From an uncultured Alphaproteobacteria bacterium (lineage in GTDB: Bacteria > Pseudomonadota > Alphaproteobacteria > RF32 > CAG-239): DNA of 8,660 bases. The position numbers were made by a program, and so were the translations under genes. Below are positions 1 through 6,344 of this stretch, piece by piece. The notes under the pieces are model-generated. The model worked only from the letters and a program-made list of their open reading frames with translations. It searched no databases and had not been told where the DNA came from. Position 1 is the stretch's first letter; every line of letters starts with the position of its first letter. The DNA lies in NCBI GenBank assembly GCA_934254915.1, contig CAKQMH010000018.1:1-8660 (forward strand). Direction: 5' to 3'.

Positions 1-76
1 CGAAGGACTTCGTTTCGCAATTCGTGAAGGTGGACATACAGTAGGTGCTGGTGTTGTATCTCAAATCATCAAATAA
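1..76 (+). CDS. tuf: Elongation factor Tu, C-terminal end (partial)
   Basis: Only the last 24 codons and the TAA stop are present; the gene enters from the left edge, with its first complete codon at base 2. The residues REGGHTVGAGVVSQIIK match the conserved end of EF-Tu domain III, where REGGRTVGAGVV is the usual form, so the assignment is firm despite the short length. EF-Tu is the cytoplasmic GTPase that brings aminoacyl-tRNA to the ribosome. In most alphaproteobacteria a tuf copy is followed by rpsJ, or by tRNA-Trp and secE. Neither is here: a palindromic repeat starts 8 bases after the stop, and the next gene is a flagellin on the other strand. Confidence 0.95.
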   Translation, partial: EGLRFAIREGGHTVGAGVVSQIIK

Positions 77-84
77 TAAACGCA

Positions 85-192
85 TCTAGAGGTTTTCTAG
101 AGCAAAAAACATCAGAACGGTCAAAATCCACGTAGGTTTGTCTACGCTAGGATTTTGACCGCTTCGTTTTTCACTCTATAAAATCCACTATC
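85..192. repeat. Palindromic repeat A, copy 1 (short form)
   Basis: The first 53 bases (85-137) and last 47 bases (146-192) recur without a mismatch at 6816-6868 and 6987-7033. The core is a hairpin. CGGTCAAAATCC (118-129) pairs with GGATTTTGACCG (150-161). After an asymmetric internal loop (A on one side, CTA on the other), CGTAG (131-135) pairs with CTACG (142-146) around a 6-base loop. Outside the stem an A-tract at 105-109 faces a T-tract at 166-170, so the hairpin could act as a bidirectional terminator for tuf. A small palindrome, TCTAGAGGTTTTCTAGA, opens the element at 85. No coding capacity is seen. Repetition and structure are direct observations; terminator function is inferred. Confidence 0.9.
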
Positions 193-206
193 TGCGTTTA
201 TTTACA

Positions 207-301
207 TGGCGACTAATCACAAAAGGGGCGGCGTTGTAAAAATTCATGTACTATTTTGTACACTAGAATTTTTACACGCCGACTTTTGTTTCTATTCGCC
301 A
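207..301. repeat. Long imperfect palindrome (extended hairpin)
   Basis: Five nested stems fold this stretch into one long hairpin: TGGCGA (207) with TCGCCA (296); ACAAAAG (219) with CTTTTGT (283); CGGCG (229) with CGCCG (277); GTAAAAATTC (236) with GAATTTTTAC (266); GTAC (248) with GTAC (258), around loop TATTTT. The inner internal loop is asymmetric and carries CTA on the right side (AT versus ACTA), as in repeat A next to it, although the stem sequences are unrelated. This suggests a shape kept while sequence changes. It lies at the same place, just after repeat A, as the palindromes at 7034-7176 in the second locus. Confidence 0.8.
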
Positions 302-338
302 CAAATATCAAACTTCTAAGAGTACACGTATAAAAAAA

Positions 339-483
339 TGTCATTTCGACTGGAGCGTAGCGGAATGGAGAAATCTCGGCCTTAGCGTACTATCTGGCGA
401 AGTCCCGACATTGATATTGTTGCGACTGGTGAAGAAAAAGTAGCCGAGATCCTTCCACGCGCTAACGCTTGGTCAGGATGACA
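339..483. repeat. TGTCAT...ATGACA dispersed repeat B, copy 1
   Basis: The element starts TGTCATTTCGACTGGAGCG and ends GGTCAGGATGACA, so its termini are inverted. ATCTCGGC (373-380) pairs with GCCGAGAT (443-450) and separates two outer arms from a 62-base interior. The right arm, read in reverse complement, matches 7286-7326 with a few differences, and the first 19 bases recur exactly at 7255-7273. GTCATTTCGACTGGAGCG-type palindromes are a common class of small intergenic repeat in bacterial genomes. No protein is encoded. Confidence 0.8.
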
Positions 484-490
484 TTTAAAT

Positions 491-525
491 AAAAAAGAAA
501 GAGTGGTGTGAAGCACACCACTCTT
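491..525 (-). terminator. Intrinsic terminator of the first flagellin gene
   Basis: AAGAGTGGTGTG (499-510) and CACACCACTCTT (514-525) form a perfect 12-bp stem with a 3-base AAG loop. Read on the minus strand it is followed by TTTCTTTTTT (500-491). It lies about 25 bases beyond the flagellin stop codon, which fits a strong rho-independent terminator. Confidence 0.9.
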
Positions 526-549
526 CCAAACTATTCACTCTTCTACTGA

Positions 550-1701
550 TTAGAACAAGCTCAATACAGACTGGGCAGCTTGTGATGCCAAACTCAAAGA
601 GTTAATAGCCAACTGCTGTCTGGTTTGCAAAGCCAACATATTTGCCGACTCTTCATTCATATCAGCCAAAGTCAAGTTATCAGCACCTTCGGTCAGTACG
701 TTAATCAAGTTCTTAGTGAAGTCTTGACGTGTTTCAACGATACTGTAGTAGTTACCGAAGTCAGATGCCATGGTACGCAAGGTCGAAACAGCGGTTTCAA
801 TTTCGGAAATTGAAGTATTAATATCGGCTTCATCTTTCCAGCTGTTTCCGGCTGCATGAATTCCCAAACCGCCTGATGATGCATCCGCACCTTTTACCAC
901 GATTGAGGATGAACGGTCTTCGTTGAAGATAACGGTCAAGTCGTTGTTCTGCAACAAGTTAATGCCTTTGTAACCAGAGTCTTTTGCCAACTGGTCAATT
1001 TGGGTCAAAATCTTGTTGAACTGCTCGGAATATTTTGCACGAGTTGAGAAGTCTTCTTTGGCGGTAACTGCAGCAGGTTTGCCGACAACGGCGTCAAAAT
1101 TGGTATCAGATGAAATGGTTACTTCAATTTTATCCATAGTGTTGGCAGTCAAGGTCATTTTAGATTTGGTGGAGGCTGAACCTTCAACCAGACCATAAGA
1201 ACCTTTGCTGCCTAAAACGCCATTAACCTGCTCAATAACAGATTCCAAAGTGGCATCTTTGGCAAAGTTGAGGGTGGTTGTGTTATCGCCGATTTTAACG
1301 GCTACTGTACCGGCACCGGCAGCTTTGGTTTCATTAGCTTCTTTAACGCTTTTATTCTTTTCAGCGCCTTCTTCAGTTTTAGCAACAACTTTGTTAGCTT
1401 CGTCACGAGCAGAGTTAGCAACCGCTTTAGCTTGTTCAACGAAAGTGGTAATCGATTCGATACCTTCGTTGGCTGCTTTAATGGTTTGGACACCCTGACC
1501 CATACTATCCAACAATGCGCTCAAGTCGCTAGCGCGGTTATTTAATGATTGTGCGGTGTAGTAGCTCGACGGACTATCAATTGCCGAGTTAACTTTCAAA
1601 CCGGTTGAGAGGCGTTCTTGTGTTTGGTCCATCAAACTTTGAGTGTTTTGAAGGGACAATAAATTAGTACGCATACTTGCGTTAAGTGAAATTCCTGACA
1701 T
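550..1701 (-). CDS. Flagellin (complete, 383 aa)
   Basis: Subunit of the extracellular flagellar filament, exported by the flagellar type III system. The N-terminus MSGISLNASMRTNLLSLQNT and the following TQERLSTGLKVNSAIDSPSS are the flagellin D0/D1 helices. The last ~120 residues (TRQDFTKNLINVLTEGADNL, then TRQQLAINSLSLASQAAQSV) are the C-terminal D1/D0 helices. The middle (about residues 100-260) is variable, with a Lys/Glu/Ala-rich stretch and a small Thr-rich module. The start is set at 1701: GGAG lies 6 bases upstream and the flagellin consensus begins there. An in-frame ATG at 1821 would add 40 residues unlike any flagellin N-terminus. A terminator follows the stop. The gene faces leftward between tuf and secY, an unusual place. 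It is a paralogue of the flagellin at 7378, with the same C-terminal blocks but diverged DNA. In alphaproteobacteria flagellin mRNA is often controlled through its leader by FlbT/FlaF; neither gene is visible here. Confidence 0.95.
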   Translation of the reverse strand: MSGISLNASMRTNLLSLQNTQSLMDQTQERLSTGLKVNSAIDSPSSYYTAQSLNNRASDLSALLDSMGQGVQTIKAANEGIESITTFVEQAKAVANSARDEANKVVAKTEEGAEKNKSVKEANETKAAGAGTVAVKIGDNTTTLNFAKDATLESVIEQVNGVLGSKGSYGLVEGSASTKSKMTLTANTMDKIEVTISSDTNFDAVVGKPAAVTAKEDFSTRAKYSEQFNKILTQIDQLAKDSGYKGINLLQNNDLTVIFNEDRSSSIVVKGADASSGGLGIHAAGNSWKDEADINTSISEIETAVSTLRTMASDFGNYYSIVETRQDFTKNLINVLTEGADNLTLADMNEESANMLALQTRQQLAINSLSLASQAAQSVLSLF

Positions 1702-1707
1702 TTTTTT

Positions 1708-1711
1708 CTCC
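1708..1711 (-). promoter_or_regulatory. Ribosome binding site fixing the flagellin start
   Basis: On the minus strand GGAG sits 6 bases before the ATG at 1701, separated by a run of A. This is a standard Shine-Dalgarno position and supports 1701 rather than the upstream in-frame ATG at 1821 as the start. Confidence 0.8.
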
Positions 1712-1833
1712 AATACTGTGGAACACATTACTTGCGGCCATCTTACTGATGAGACAAGTTTATTTATACTTAAACTTTGAATAAAATGACGGAAGCGCCG
1801 GTGATTTGGGCAAGACTTCAATTATTCTATTCG

Positions 1834-1862
1834 ATTATACCTTACTACGGAGATAATGAATA
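1834..1862 (-). promoter_or_regulatory. Candidate promoter for the first flagellin
   Basis: On the minus strand a perfect TATAAT (1839-1834) stands 17 bases after TATTCA (1862-1857), which matches TTGACA at only three positions. Transcription from here would give a leader of roughly 125 bases. I saw no convincing sigma-54 (TGGCAC-N5-TTGC) or sigma-28 (TAAA...GCCGATAA) site between the gene and secY. The call rests on the -10 box and is weak. Confidence 0.3.
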
Positions 1863-1942
1863 AATTATTAACGATATTATAATTAACAAGCTGTGCATAA
1901 ATTTGTTCGTTTGCTTAAAACCGTTGGATAATAATAAATTAG

Positions 1943-1970
1943 TTGCATAAAAATTATTTTAGTGTATTAA
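1943..1970 (+). promoter_or_regulatory. Candidate promoter for secY-adk
   Basis: TTGCAT (1943-1948) and TATTAA (1965-1970) are separated by 16 bases and lie about 70 bases before secY. Since rplO and the rest of the spc operon do not lie upstream, secY needs its own promoter in this arrangement. The surrounding 1861-2038 stretch is very AT-rich, so chance matches are likely. The rest of the 337-base flagellin-secY gap holds nothing else I can identify. Confidence 0.35.
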
Positions 1971-2038
1971 TATCTTAGCTTAAAAGGGGTGGAGTATCCC
2001 TGATTTTTGTTTTTAAATAATAAAGTAAGGATGTAAAG

Positions 2039-3388
2039 ATGGTTTCACTTGCAGAAAAAATGGCGGCTAGTCTTGATATGTCGGCCTTTGGCAAAGCTGA
2101 AGAACTCAAAAAAAGATTGTGGTTTACCATATTGGCGTTGATAGTTTTTCGTCTGGGAACGTTTATTCCGCTTCCTGGAATTGATCCGCATATTTTATCA
2201 GAGATTTTTGCGCGTAATTCCGGCGGAATTTTGGGCATGTTTAATATGTTCGCCGGTGGTGCTTTGGAACGTATGACCATCTTTGCGCTGAACATTATGC
2301 CGTATATTTCGGCTTCAATCATTATCCAATTGGGGCAGTCGGTTATTCCGTCTTTACAGGCTTTGAAAAAAGAAGGCGAGGCCGGACATCGCAAGGTTAC
2401 GCAATATACCCGTTATCTGACAGTCTTGATTACCGTAATTCAAGGTTACGGTATCGCGGTTGGTTTGGAGAGTATGACCGGCGGCGCAGGAGTATCGGCG
2501 GTTTTGATGCCGGGGGCAGTATTCCGCTTTACGACTATTGTCTCTTTGGTCGGTGGTACAATGTTTATCGTTTGGTTGGGTGAACAAATCACCAAGCGCG
2601 GTGTCGGTAACGGTTCTTCATTAATCATTACCGTCGGTATTATTGCTAATATTCCGTCGGCTTTGGCTCAAACTTTTGAGTTGGGTCGGGTAGGTTCAAT
2701 GTCTGCTCCGGTCATCTTGATGTTGATGGCTATGGTTTTAGGCTTGATTTATTTGATTGTTTTTGTTGAAAGAGCGCAACGCAAAATTACAATTCAATAT
2801 CCGAAGCGTCAAGTTATGGGCAGAATGGGCGCCAGCGAAAGCTCGCACTTGCCGCTTAAAATTAACCCCACCGGTGTTATTCCCCCGATTTTTGCCAGCT
2901 CGTTGTTGTTGCTGCCGATTACAATTGCTAATCTCAGCGCCGAAAACGGGCCGGTTTGGGTGCAAAACTTAAGCCAAATGCTGAGCCACGGGCAGCCGTT
3001 GTATTTAAGCCTGTACGCTTTCCTGATTGCGTTCTTCGCTTTCTTTTATACCGCGATAGTTTTCAATCCTGAAGAAACAGCCGATAATCTGAAGAAACAC
3101 GGAGGATTTATTGCCGGTATTCGTCCGGGTAAAAATACGGCTGAATACTTGGATTATGTGATTACGCGTTTGACGGTTTTGGGCGCGGTTTATTTGGTCG
3201 GCTTGTGTATCTTGCCGGAAGTGCTGATTTCGAAATTGTCAGTTCCGTTCGTTTTGGGCGGTACAACTTTGCTCATCGTAGTTCAGGTTACTATGGACTT
3301 TGTCGGACAGCTGCAGTCGCACCTGATTGCTTATCAGTATGAATCGCTGATTAGAAAAGCCTCTTTAGCCGGAAAGAAGAGACGCTGA
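2039..3388 (+). CDS. secY: Preprotein translocase subunit SecY
   Basis: Channel-forming subunit of the SecYEG translocon in the inner membrane, 449 aa, close to the usual 430-450. The N-terminal AEELKKRLWFTILALIVFRL followed by GTFIPLPGID is the SecY signature around TM1. GILGMFNMFAGGALERMTIF is the plug/TM2 region. KRGVGNGSSLIITVGIIANI is the second SecY signature. FVERAQRKITIQYPKRQ is a cytosolic loop, and NPEETADNLKKHGGFIAGIR is the loop before TM9 with the conserved Arg that contacts SecA and ribosomes. About ten hydrophobic segments can be read. AAGGA lies 7 bases before the ATG. The stop TGA shares its A with the adk ATG, so the two genes are translationally coupled. The normal upstream partner rplO is missing; a divergent flagellin lies there instead. 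Confidence 0.98.
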   Translation: MVSLAEKMAASLDMSAFGKAEELKKRLWFTILALIVFRLGTFIPLPGIDPHILSEIFARNSGGILGMFNMFAGGALERMTIFALNIMPYISASIIIQLGQSVIPSLQALKKEGEAGHRKVTQYTRYLTVLITVIQGYGIAVGLESMTGGAGVSAVLMPGAVFRFTTIVSLVGGTMFIVWLGEQITKRGVGNGSSLIITVGIIANIPSALAQTFELGRVGSMSAPVILMLMAMVLGLIYLIVFVERAQRKITIQYPKRQVMGRMGASESSHLPLKINPTGVIPPIFASSLLLLPITIANLSAENGPVWVQNLSQMLSHGQPLYLSLYAFLIAFFAFFYTAIVFNPEETADNLKKHGGFIAGIRPGKNTAEYLDYVITRLTVLGAVYLVGLCILPEVLISKLSVPFVLGGTTLLIVVQVTMDFVGQLQSHLIAYQYESLIRKASLAGKKRR

Positions 3389-4059
3389 TGAATAAAAACG
3401 GTTTGGGACTGCATATTGTTTTTACCGGCGCTCCGGGATGCGGTAAAGGCACGCAAGCGCGTCTTTTGAAAGAGCGGGTGGCAATCCCGCATCTTTCGAC
3501 CGGTGAAATGCTGCGCGCGGAAGCAGCCAAGGGTACACCGTTGGGCTTGAAAATTAAAGCGCTGATTGATGACGGCAATTTGGTGCCGGATGAAATGATT
3601 GTCAAAATGCTGTCGGCGCGAATCGATGAAGATGACTGCAAAAACGGCTTTATTCTTGACGGTTTCCCACGGACACTTCCACAGGCTCAGGCCTTGGATG
3701 AGATGTTGGCCAAGAAGGGCATTACACTTGACGCGGTAATCGAAATCCAAGTTCCTGACGAAATCATTATGGAGCGTATTTTGGGGCGTTATGCCTGCAT
3801 GACTTGCGGACAGGGGTATCACGATAAATATCAAAAACCGAAAGTTTATGGTGTTTGTGACAAATGCGGCGGTACGGATTTTTACCGCCGAATCGATGAT
3901 AATCGTGCGACCGTGCAGAACCGTTTAGTCAATTATCGGGCGTTGACATATCCGACAATTCCGTATTTTGAACAAAAAGGATTGTTGCGTTGTGTCGATG
4001 GTACCGGTTCAATTGATGCAGTTGCTAAAAAAATTGACACGCTGCTTGGTGTGGCATAA
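3388..4059 (+). CDS. adk: Adenylate kinase, zinc-LID type
   Basis: Cytoplasmic enzyme catalysing ATP + AMP = 2 ADP; 223 aa, full length. The P-loop GAPGCGKGT is at residues 14-22, the AMP-binding STGEMLR at about 37-43, and DGFPRT at 91-96. The LID domain is the long form. It carries four cysteines (137, 140, 157, 160) in two CxxC pairs, the arrangement that binds a structural zinc in many Gram-positive and some proteobacterial adenylate kinases; E. coli has other residues there. The start ATG overlaps the secY stop by one base, and the secY-adk pair is widely conserved. A 213-base gap with its own promoter separates adk from rpsM, so secY-adk can form a separate unit. Confidence 0.98.
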   Translation: MNKNGLGLHIVFTGAPGCGKGTQARLLKERVAIPHLSTGEMLRAEAAKGTPLGLKIKALIDDGNLVPDEMIVKMLSARIDEDDCKNGFILDGFPRTLPQAQALDEMLAKKGITLDAVIEIQVPDEIIMERILGRYACMTCGQGYHDKYQKPKVYGVCDKCGGTDFYRRIDDNRATVQNRLVNYRALTYPTIPYFEQKGLLRCVDGTGSIDAVAKKIDTLLGVA

Positions 4060-4175
4060 GCGCGAAATCAGCCGTTTGCGCGCAATATTATGAGGTTGAA
4101 CACGGTAAAATCGGCATGAGAACAGTAATTTTTTGAAAAAATGCGATTTTTTCGGAATTTTTATGAAATCGGTGG

Positions 4176-4203
4176 TTGACACAAGCAAAATTTAGCCTAT
4201 AAT
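4176..4203 (+). promoter_or_regulatory. rpsM: Consensus sigma-70 promoter for rpsM-rpsK(-rpoA-rplQ)
   Basis: A perfect TTGACA (4176-4181) and a perfect TATAAT (4198-4203) are separated by 16 bases. The expected start is near 4210, giving a leader of about 60 bases before rpsM. The bases just upstream are AT-rich and could serve as an UP element. This is the best promoter in the window and marks a transcription unit distinct from secY-adk. Confidence 0.85.
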
Positions 4204-4272
4204 CCGGCTTAATTTTGAAAAGTGGTGATCAACTTTTTAAATGTAATAATAATTAATCGATGGAGAGTTAAT

Positions 4273-4641
4273 TTGGCTCGTATAGCTGGTGTAAATATCC
4301 CAACTGCCAAGAAAATTGAGGTTGCTTTGACCTATATCTATGGCATTGGTCGTAAAACTGCTCAAGACATTTGTGCAAAATCCGGAATTTCTTGCGATCG
4401 TCGTGTTCAGGAATTGAGCGATGAGGAAGTTGCAAAAATCCGTGAAGTCATTGACAATGACGTTGTGGTCGAAGGTGAACTTCGTCGCGAAATCGGTGTT
4501 AATATTAAAAGATTGATGGATCTCGGTTGTTACAGAGGTTTGCGTCATCGTAAAGGTTTGCCGGTACGCGGACAAAGCACTAAACAAAATGCCCGTACCC
4601 GTAAAGGTAAGCGCAAGACTGTGGCTAACAAGAAGAAATAA
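4273..4641 (+). CDS. rpsM: 30S ribosomal protein S13 (uS13)
   Basis: Small-subunit head protein that contacts the 50S subunit and P-site tRNA. With a TTG start at 4273 the protein begins with the family's standard N-terminus, (M)ARIAGVNIPTAKK, and is 122 aa, the usual length. GGAG at 4262-4265 is 7 bases upstream of the TTG. An in-frame ATG at 4222 would add 17 residues not found in S13, and lies only about a dozen bases from the predicted transcription start, so it is rejected. LTYIYGIGRKTAQDIC is the helix-two-turn-helix region and RGLRHRKGLPVRGQSTKQNA the signature, followed by a basic KKK tail that reaches into the decoding region. It is the first gene of the alpha-operon part, 13 bases before rpsK. 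Confidence 0.97.
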   Translation: MARIAGVNIPTAKKIEVALTYIYGIGRKTAQDICAKSGISCDRRVQELSDEEVAKIREVIDNDVVVEGELRREIGVNIKRLMDLGCYRGLRHRKGLPVRGQSTKQNARTRKGKRKTVANKKK

Positions 4642-4654
4642 GGTAGGTTGTTAA

Positions 4655-5047
4655 ATGGCAAAAGCAGTATCACAACGTATTAAAAAGAAAGAGAAAAAGA
4701 ATATTACCGCGGGCGTTGCTCACGTAAATTCTACTTTCAACAATACAAGAATTACAATTACAGATGCTCAAGGCAACACTGTTTCTTGGGCTACAGCAGG
4801 CGCACAGGGTTTTAAGGGTTCGCGTAAGTCTACTCCTTATGCTGCACAAGTTGCGGCAGAAGAAGCCGGACGCAAAGCTCAGGAACATGGTATGAAAACT
4901 CTGGAAGTTGAAGTTAAAGGTCCGGGTTCTGGAAGAGAATCGGCCATCAGAGCATTGCAAGTTATCGGTTTTACCATTACGACGATTCGTGATGTTACCC
5001 CGATTCCTCACAATGGCTGCCGTTTGAGAAAACGCCGCCGCGTATAG
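4655..5047 (+). CDS. rpsK: 30S ribosomal protein S11 (uS11)
   Basis: Platform protein of the 30S subunit; 130 aa, normal length. Readable landmarks are GVAHVNSTFNNTRITITDAQ near the N-terminus, GFKGSRKSTPYAAQVAAEEA in the middle, GPGSGRESAIRAL, and the conserved C-terminus DVTPIPHNGCRLRKRRRV. AGG at 4645-4647 lies 7 bases before the ATG. It follows rpsM closely and must be co-transcribed with it. No rpsD follows, as is normal in alphaproteobacteria. A terminator-like hairpin lies just after its stop. Confidence 0.98.
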   Translation: MAKAVSQRIKKKEKKNITAGVAHVNSTFNNTRITITDAQGNTVSWATAGAQGFKGSRKSTPYAAQVAAEEAGRKAQEHGMKTLEVEVKGPGSGRESAIRALQVIGFTITTIRDVTPIPHNGCRLRKRRRV

Positions 5048-5063
5048 TTTTTAGTTTGGAAAG

Positions 5064-5099
5064 TGTGAGGCTCAGTGCCTCACAATCTTTCGTTTTTTT
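5064..5099 (+). terminator. Terminator-like hairpin between rpsK and rpoA
   Basis: TGTGAGGC (5064-5071) pairs with GCCTCACA (5077-5084) around a 5-base loop, followed by AATCTTTCG and seven T (5093-5099). This has the form of an intrinsic terminator, with the T-run set back 8 bases from the stem. It lies inside the operon, so it is probably an attenuator lowering rpoA-rplQ transcription relative to rpsM-rpsK, or a processing site. A 10-bp palindrome, TGCATATGCA, follows at 5109-5118. Confidence 0.65.
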
Positions 5100-5138
5100 A
5101 TATAAATTTGCATATGCAGTAAAATAGAGGACATACCA

Positions 5139-6149
5139 GTGATTCAAAAGAATTGGCAAGAACTTATTAAACCAACGAATTTGGAAGTTACGCCTTTAGA
5201 AGGCGGCAATAAGGCCAAAATTGTGGTTGAACCTTTAGAGAGAGGCTTTGGTCTGACTCTGGGTAATGCAATTAGAAGAGTTTTACTTTCATCATTGCAA
5301 GGCGGCGCGGTTACCAGTATCAAAATCAACGGTGTTCTGCATGAGTTTTCGGTTGTTCCCGGCGTGAGAGAAGATGTTACCGACATCGTTCTTAACATTA
5401 AGGGTTTGGCTATTGCCGTTCATGGCGAAGGTCAAAAGACTATGACTTTGAAGGCCGAAGGTCCGTGTGAAGTTACGGCTGCGATGATTGAAACCGGTCA
5501 TGATGTCGAAATCAAGAATCCGGATTTGTTTATCTGCACTCTTGATGCCGGCGCAAAACTTAATATGGAATTGACCGTCGGAACAGGTAAAGGTTATGTT
5601 CCGGCAGCAATGAATAAAGCTGCAGACGCTCCGATTGGTTTGATTCCGGTTGATGCAATTTATTCTCCGGTCAGAAAAGTTTCTTACAAAGTAGAAAATA
5701 CTCGTGTAGGACAAGCTACCGACTATGATAAATTGACCATGATTGTTGAAACAAACGGTGTAGTTACTCCGGAAGACGCAGTTGCTTTCGCAGCTCGTAT
5801 TCTGCAAGACCAGTTGAAGCCGTTCATTAATTTTGATGAACCGGAAGCTGAAGTCGAAGCTGAAAAAGAAGAACTGCCGTTCAACAGAAATCTGTTGAAA
5901 AAGGTTGATGAGCTTGAACTTTCTGTTCGTTCGGCTAATTGCCTGAAAAACGATAATATCGTTTATATCGGTGATTTGGTACAAAAAACAGAAGCTGAAA
6001 TGCTCAGAACACCGAACTTTGGTAGAAAATCTTTGAACGAAATCAAAGAAGTATTGGCTAAGATGGGTATTCATTTGGGTATGGATACTCCGGGTTGGCC
6101 GCCAGAGAATATTGAGGAATTGATTCGCCGTTGTGACGAACATTTCTAA
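5139..6149 (+). CDS. rpoA: DNA-directed RNA polymerase alpha subunit
   Basis: Alpha subunit; the dimer scaffolds beta and beta' assembly and its C-terminal domain reads UP elements and contacts activators. 336 aa, the usual length. The N-terminal domain (about 1-235) shows LERGFGLTLGNAIRRVLLSS, the dimerisation helix, and GVREDVTDIVLNIK. An acidic linker (EAEVEAEKEE) follows. The C-terminal domain (about 255-325) has LSVRSANCLKNDNIVYIGDL, whose Arg corresponds to the DNA-binding R265 of E. coli, and NFGRKSLNEIKEVL. The GTG start has GAGG 8 bases upstream (5127-5130). The protein is highly conserved with no oddity in its residues; its own expression may be set by the preceding hairpin. Confidence 0.98.
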   Translation: MIQKNWQELIKPTNLEVTPLEGGNKAKIVVEPLERGFGLTLGNAIRRVLLSSLQGGAVTSIKINGVLHEFSVVPGVREDVTDIVLNIKGLAIAVHGEGQKTMTLKAEGPCEVTAAMIETGHDVEIKNPDLFICTLDAGAKLNMELTVGTGKGYVPAAMNKAADAPIGLIPVDAIYSPVRKVSYKVENTRVGQATDYDKLTMIVETNGVVTPEDAVAFAARILQDQLKPFINFDEPEAEVEAEKEELPFNRNLLKKVDELELSVRSANCLKNDNIVYIGDLVQKTEAEMLRTPNFGRKSLNEIKEVLAKMGIHLGMDTPGWPPENIEELIRRCDEHF

Positions 6150-6172
6150 ATAAAAGATGCTATACGGGCTTG

Positions 6173-6320
6173 GGGCAAAGCTTTTTGATAAAGTGTTTGC
6201 CCTTAAGCTTTGTTTAGCAAGTCAGGATTTGTTCCTGAATAATTGAGAGTTTCTCATGTATGTGTCGTTAAGGCGAATCCGTAGTGAGAAATGGTTTTTA
6301 TCCGACTTGCCCGTCAAGTC
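6173..6320 (+). other. Hairpin-rich spacer between rpoA and rplQ
   Basis: The 195-base gap contains several possible RNA hairpins. GGGCAAA (6173) can pair with TTTGCCC (6196); its left arm overlaps CAAAGCTT (6176), which can instead pair with AAGCTTTG (6205), so these two are mutually exclusive. TCAGGA (6222) pairs with TCCTGA (6233), TGAGA (6244) with TCTCA (6252), and GACTTG (6304) with CAAGTC (6315) shortly before the rplQ ribosome binding site. No T-run follows any of them, and I see no good promoter. It may be a leader structure or a decayed palindromic repeat. Confidence 0.4.
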
Positions 6321-6344
6321 ATAGAGAAAAGAAAGGAAAATGTC

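Noticed and set aside
207..301. Integron attC site.
   Set aside because: Imperfect palindrome with extrahelical bases fits in shape, but the end boxes RYYYAAC and GTTRRRY are not present and no cassette-like genes follow.
77..340. tRNA-Trp after tuf, as in many proteobacteria.
   Set aside because: No cloverleaf or T-loop motif (GTTCRANNC) is present; the structure is fully explained by palindromes.
85..483. CRISPR array.
   Set aside because: No regularly spaced identical repeats; the repeated units are single palindromes of different families.
1702..1821. A 40-residue N-terminal extension of the first flagellin starting at ATG 1821.
   Set aside because: The flagellin consensus starts at 1701 with GGAG 6 bases upstream; the extension is basic, unlike a flagellin, and overlaps the likely leader.
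1981..2012. Terminator or attenuator ahead of secY (AGGG...CCCT followed by T-rich sequence).
   Set aside because: The stem is only four base pairs with a long loop; too weak to call.
3334..3834. A 166-codon minus-strand frame opposite adk.
   Set aside because: Antisense to secY/adk with no ribosome binding site or family features seen; a shadow frame.
5292..6143. A 283-codon open frame on the minus strand opposite rpoA.
   Set aside because: It lies entirely antisense to a highly conserved gene, its product is Phe/Asn/Arg-rich without a recognisable motif, and it is explained by rpoA codon use.
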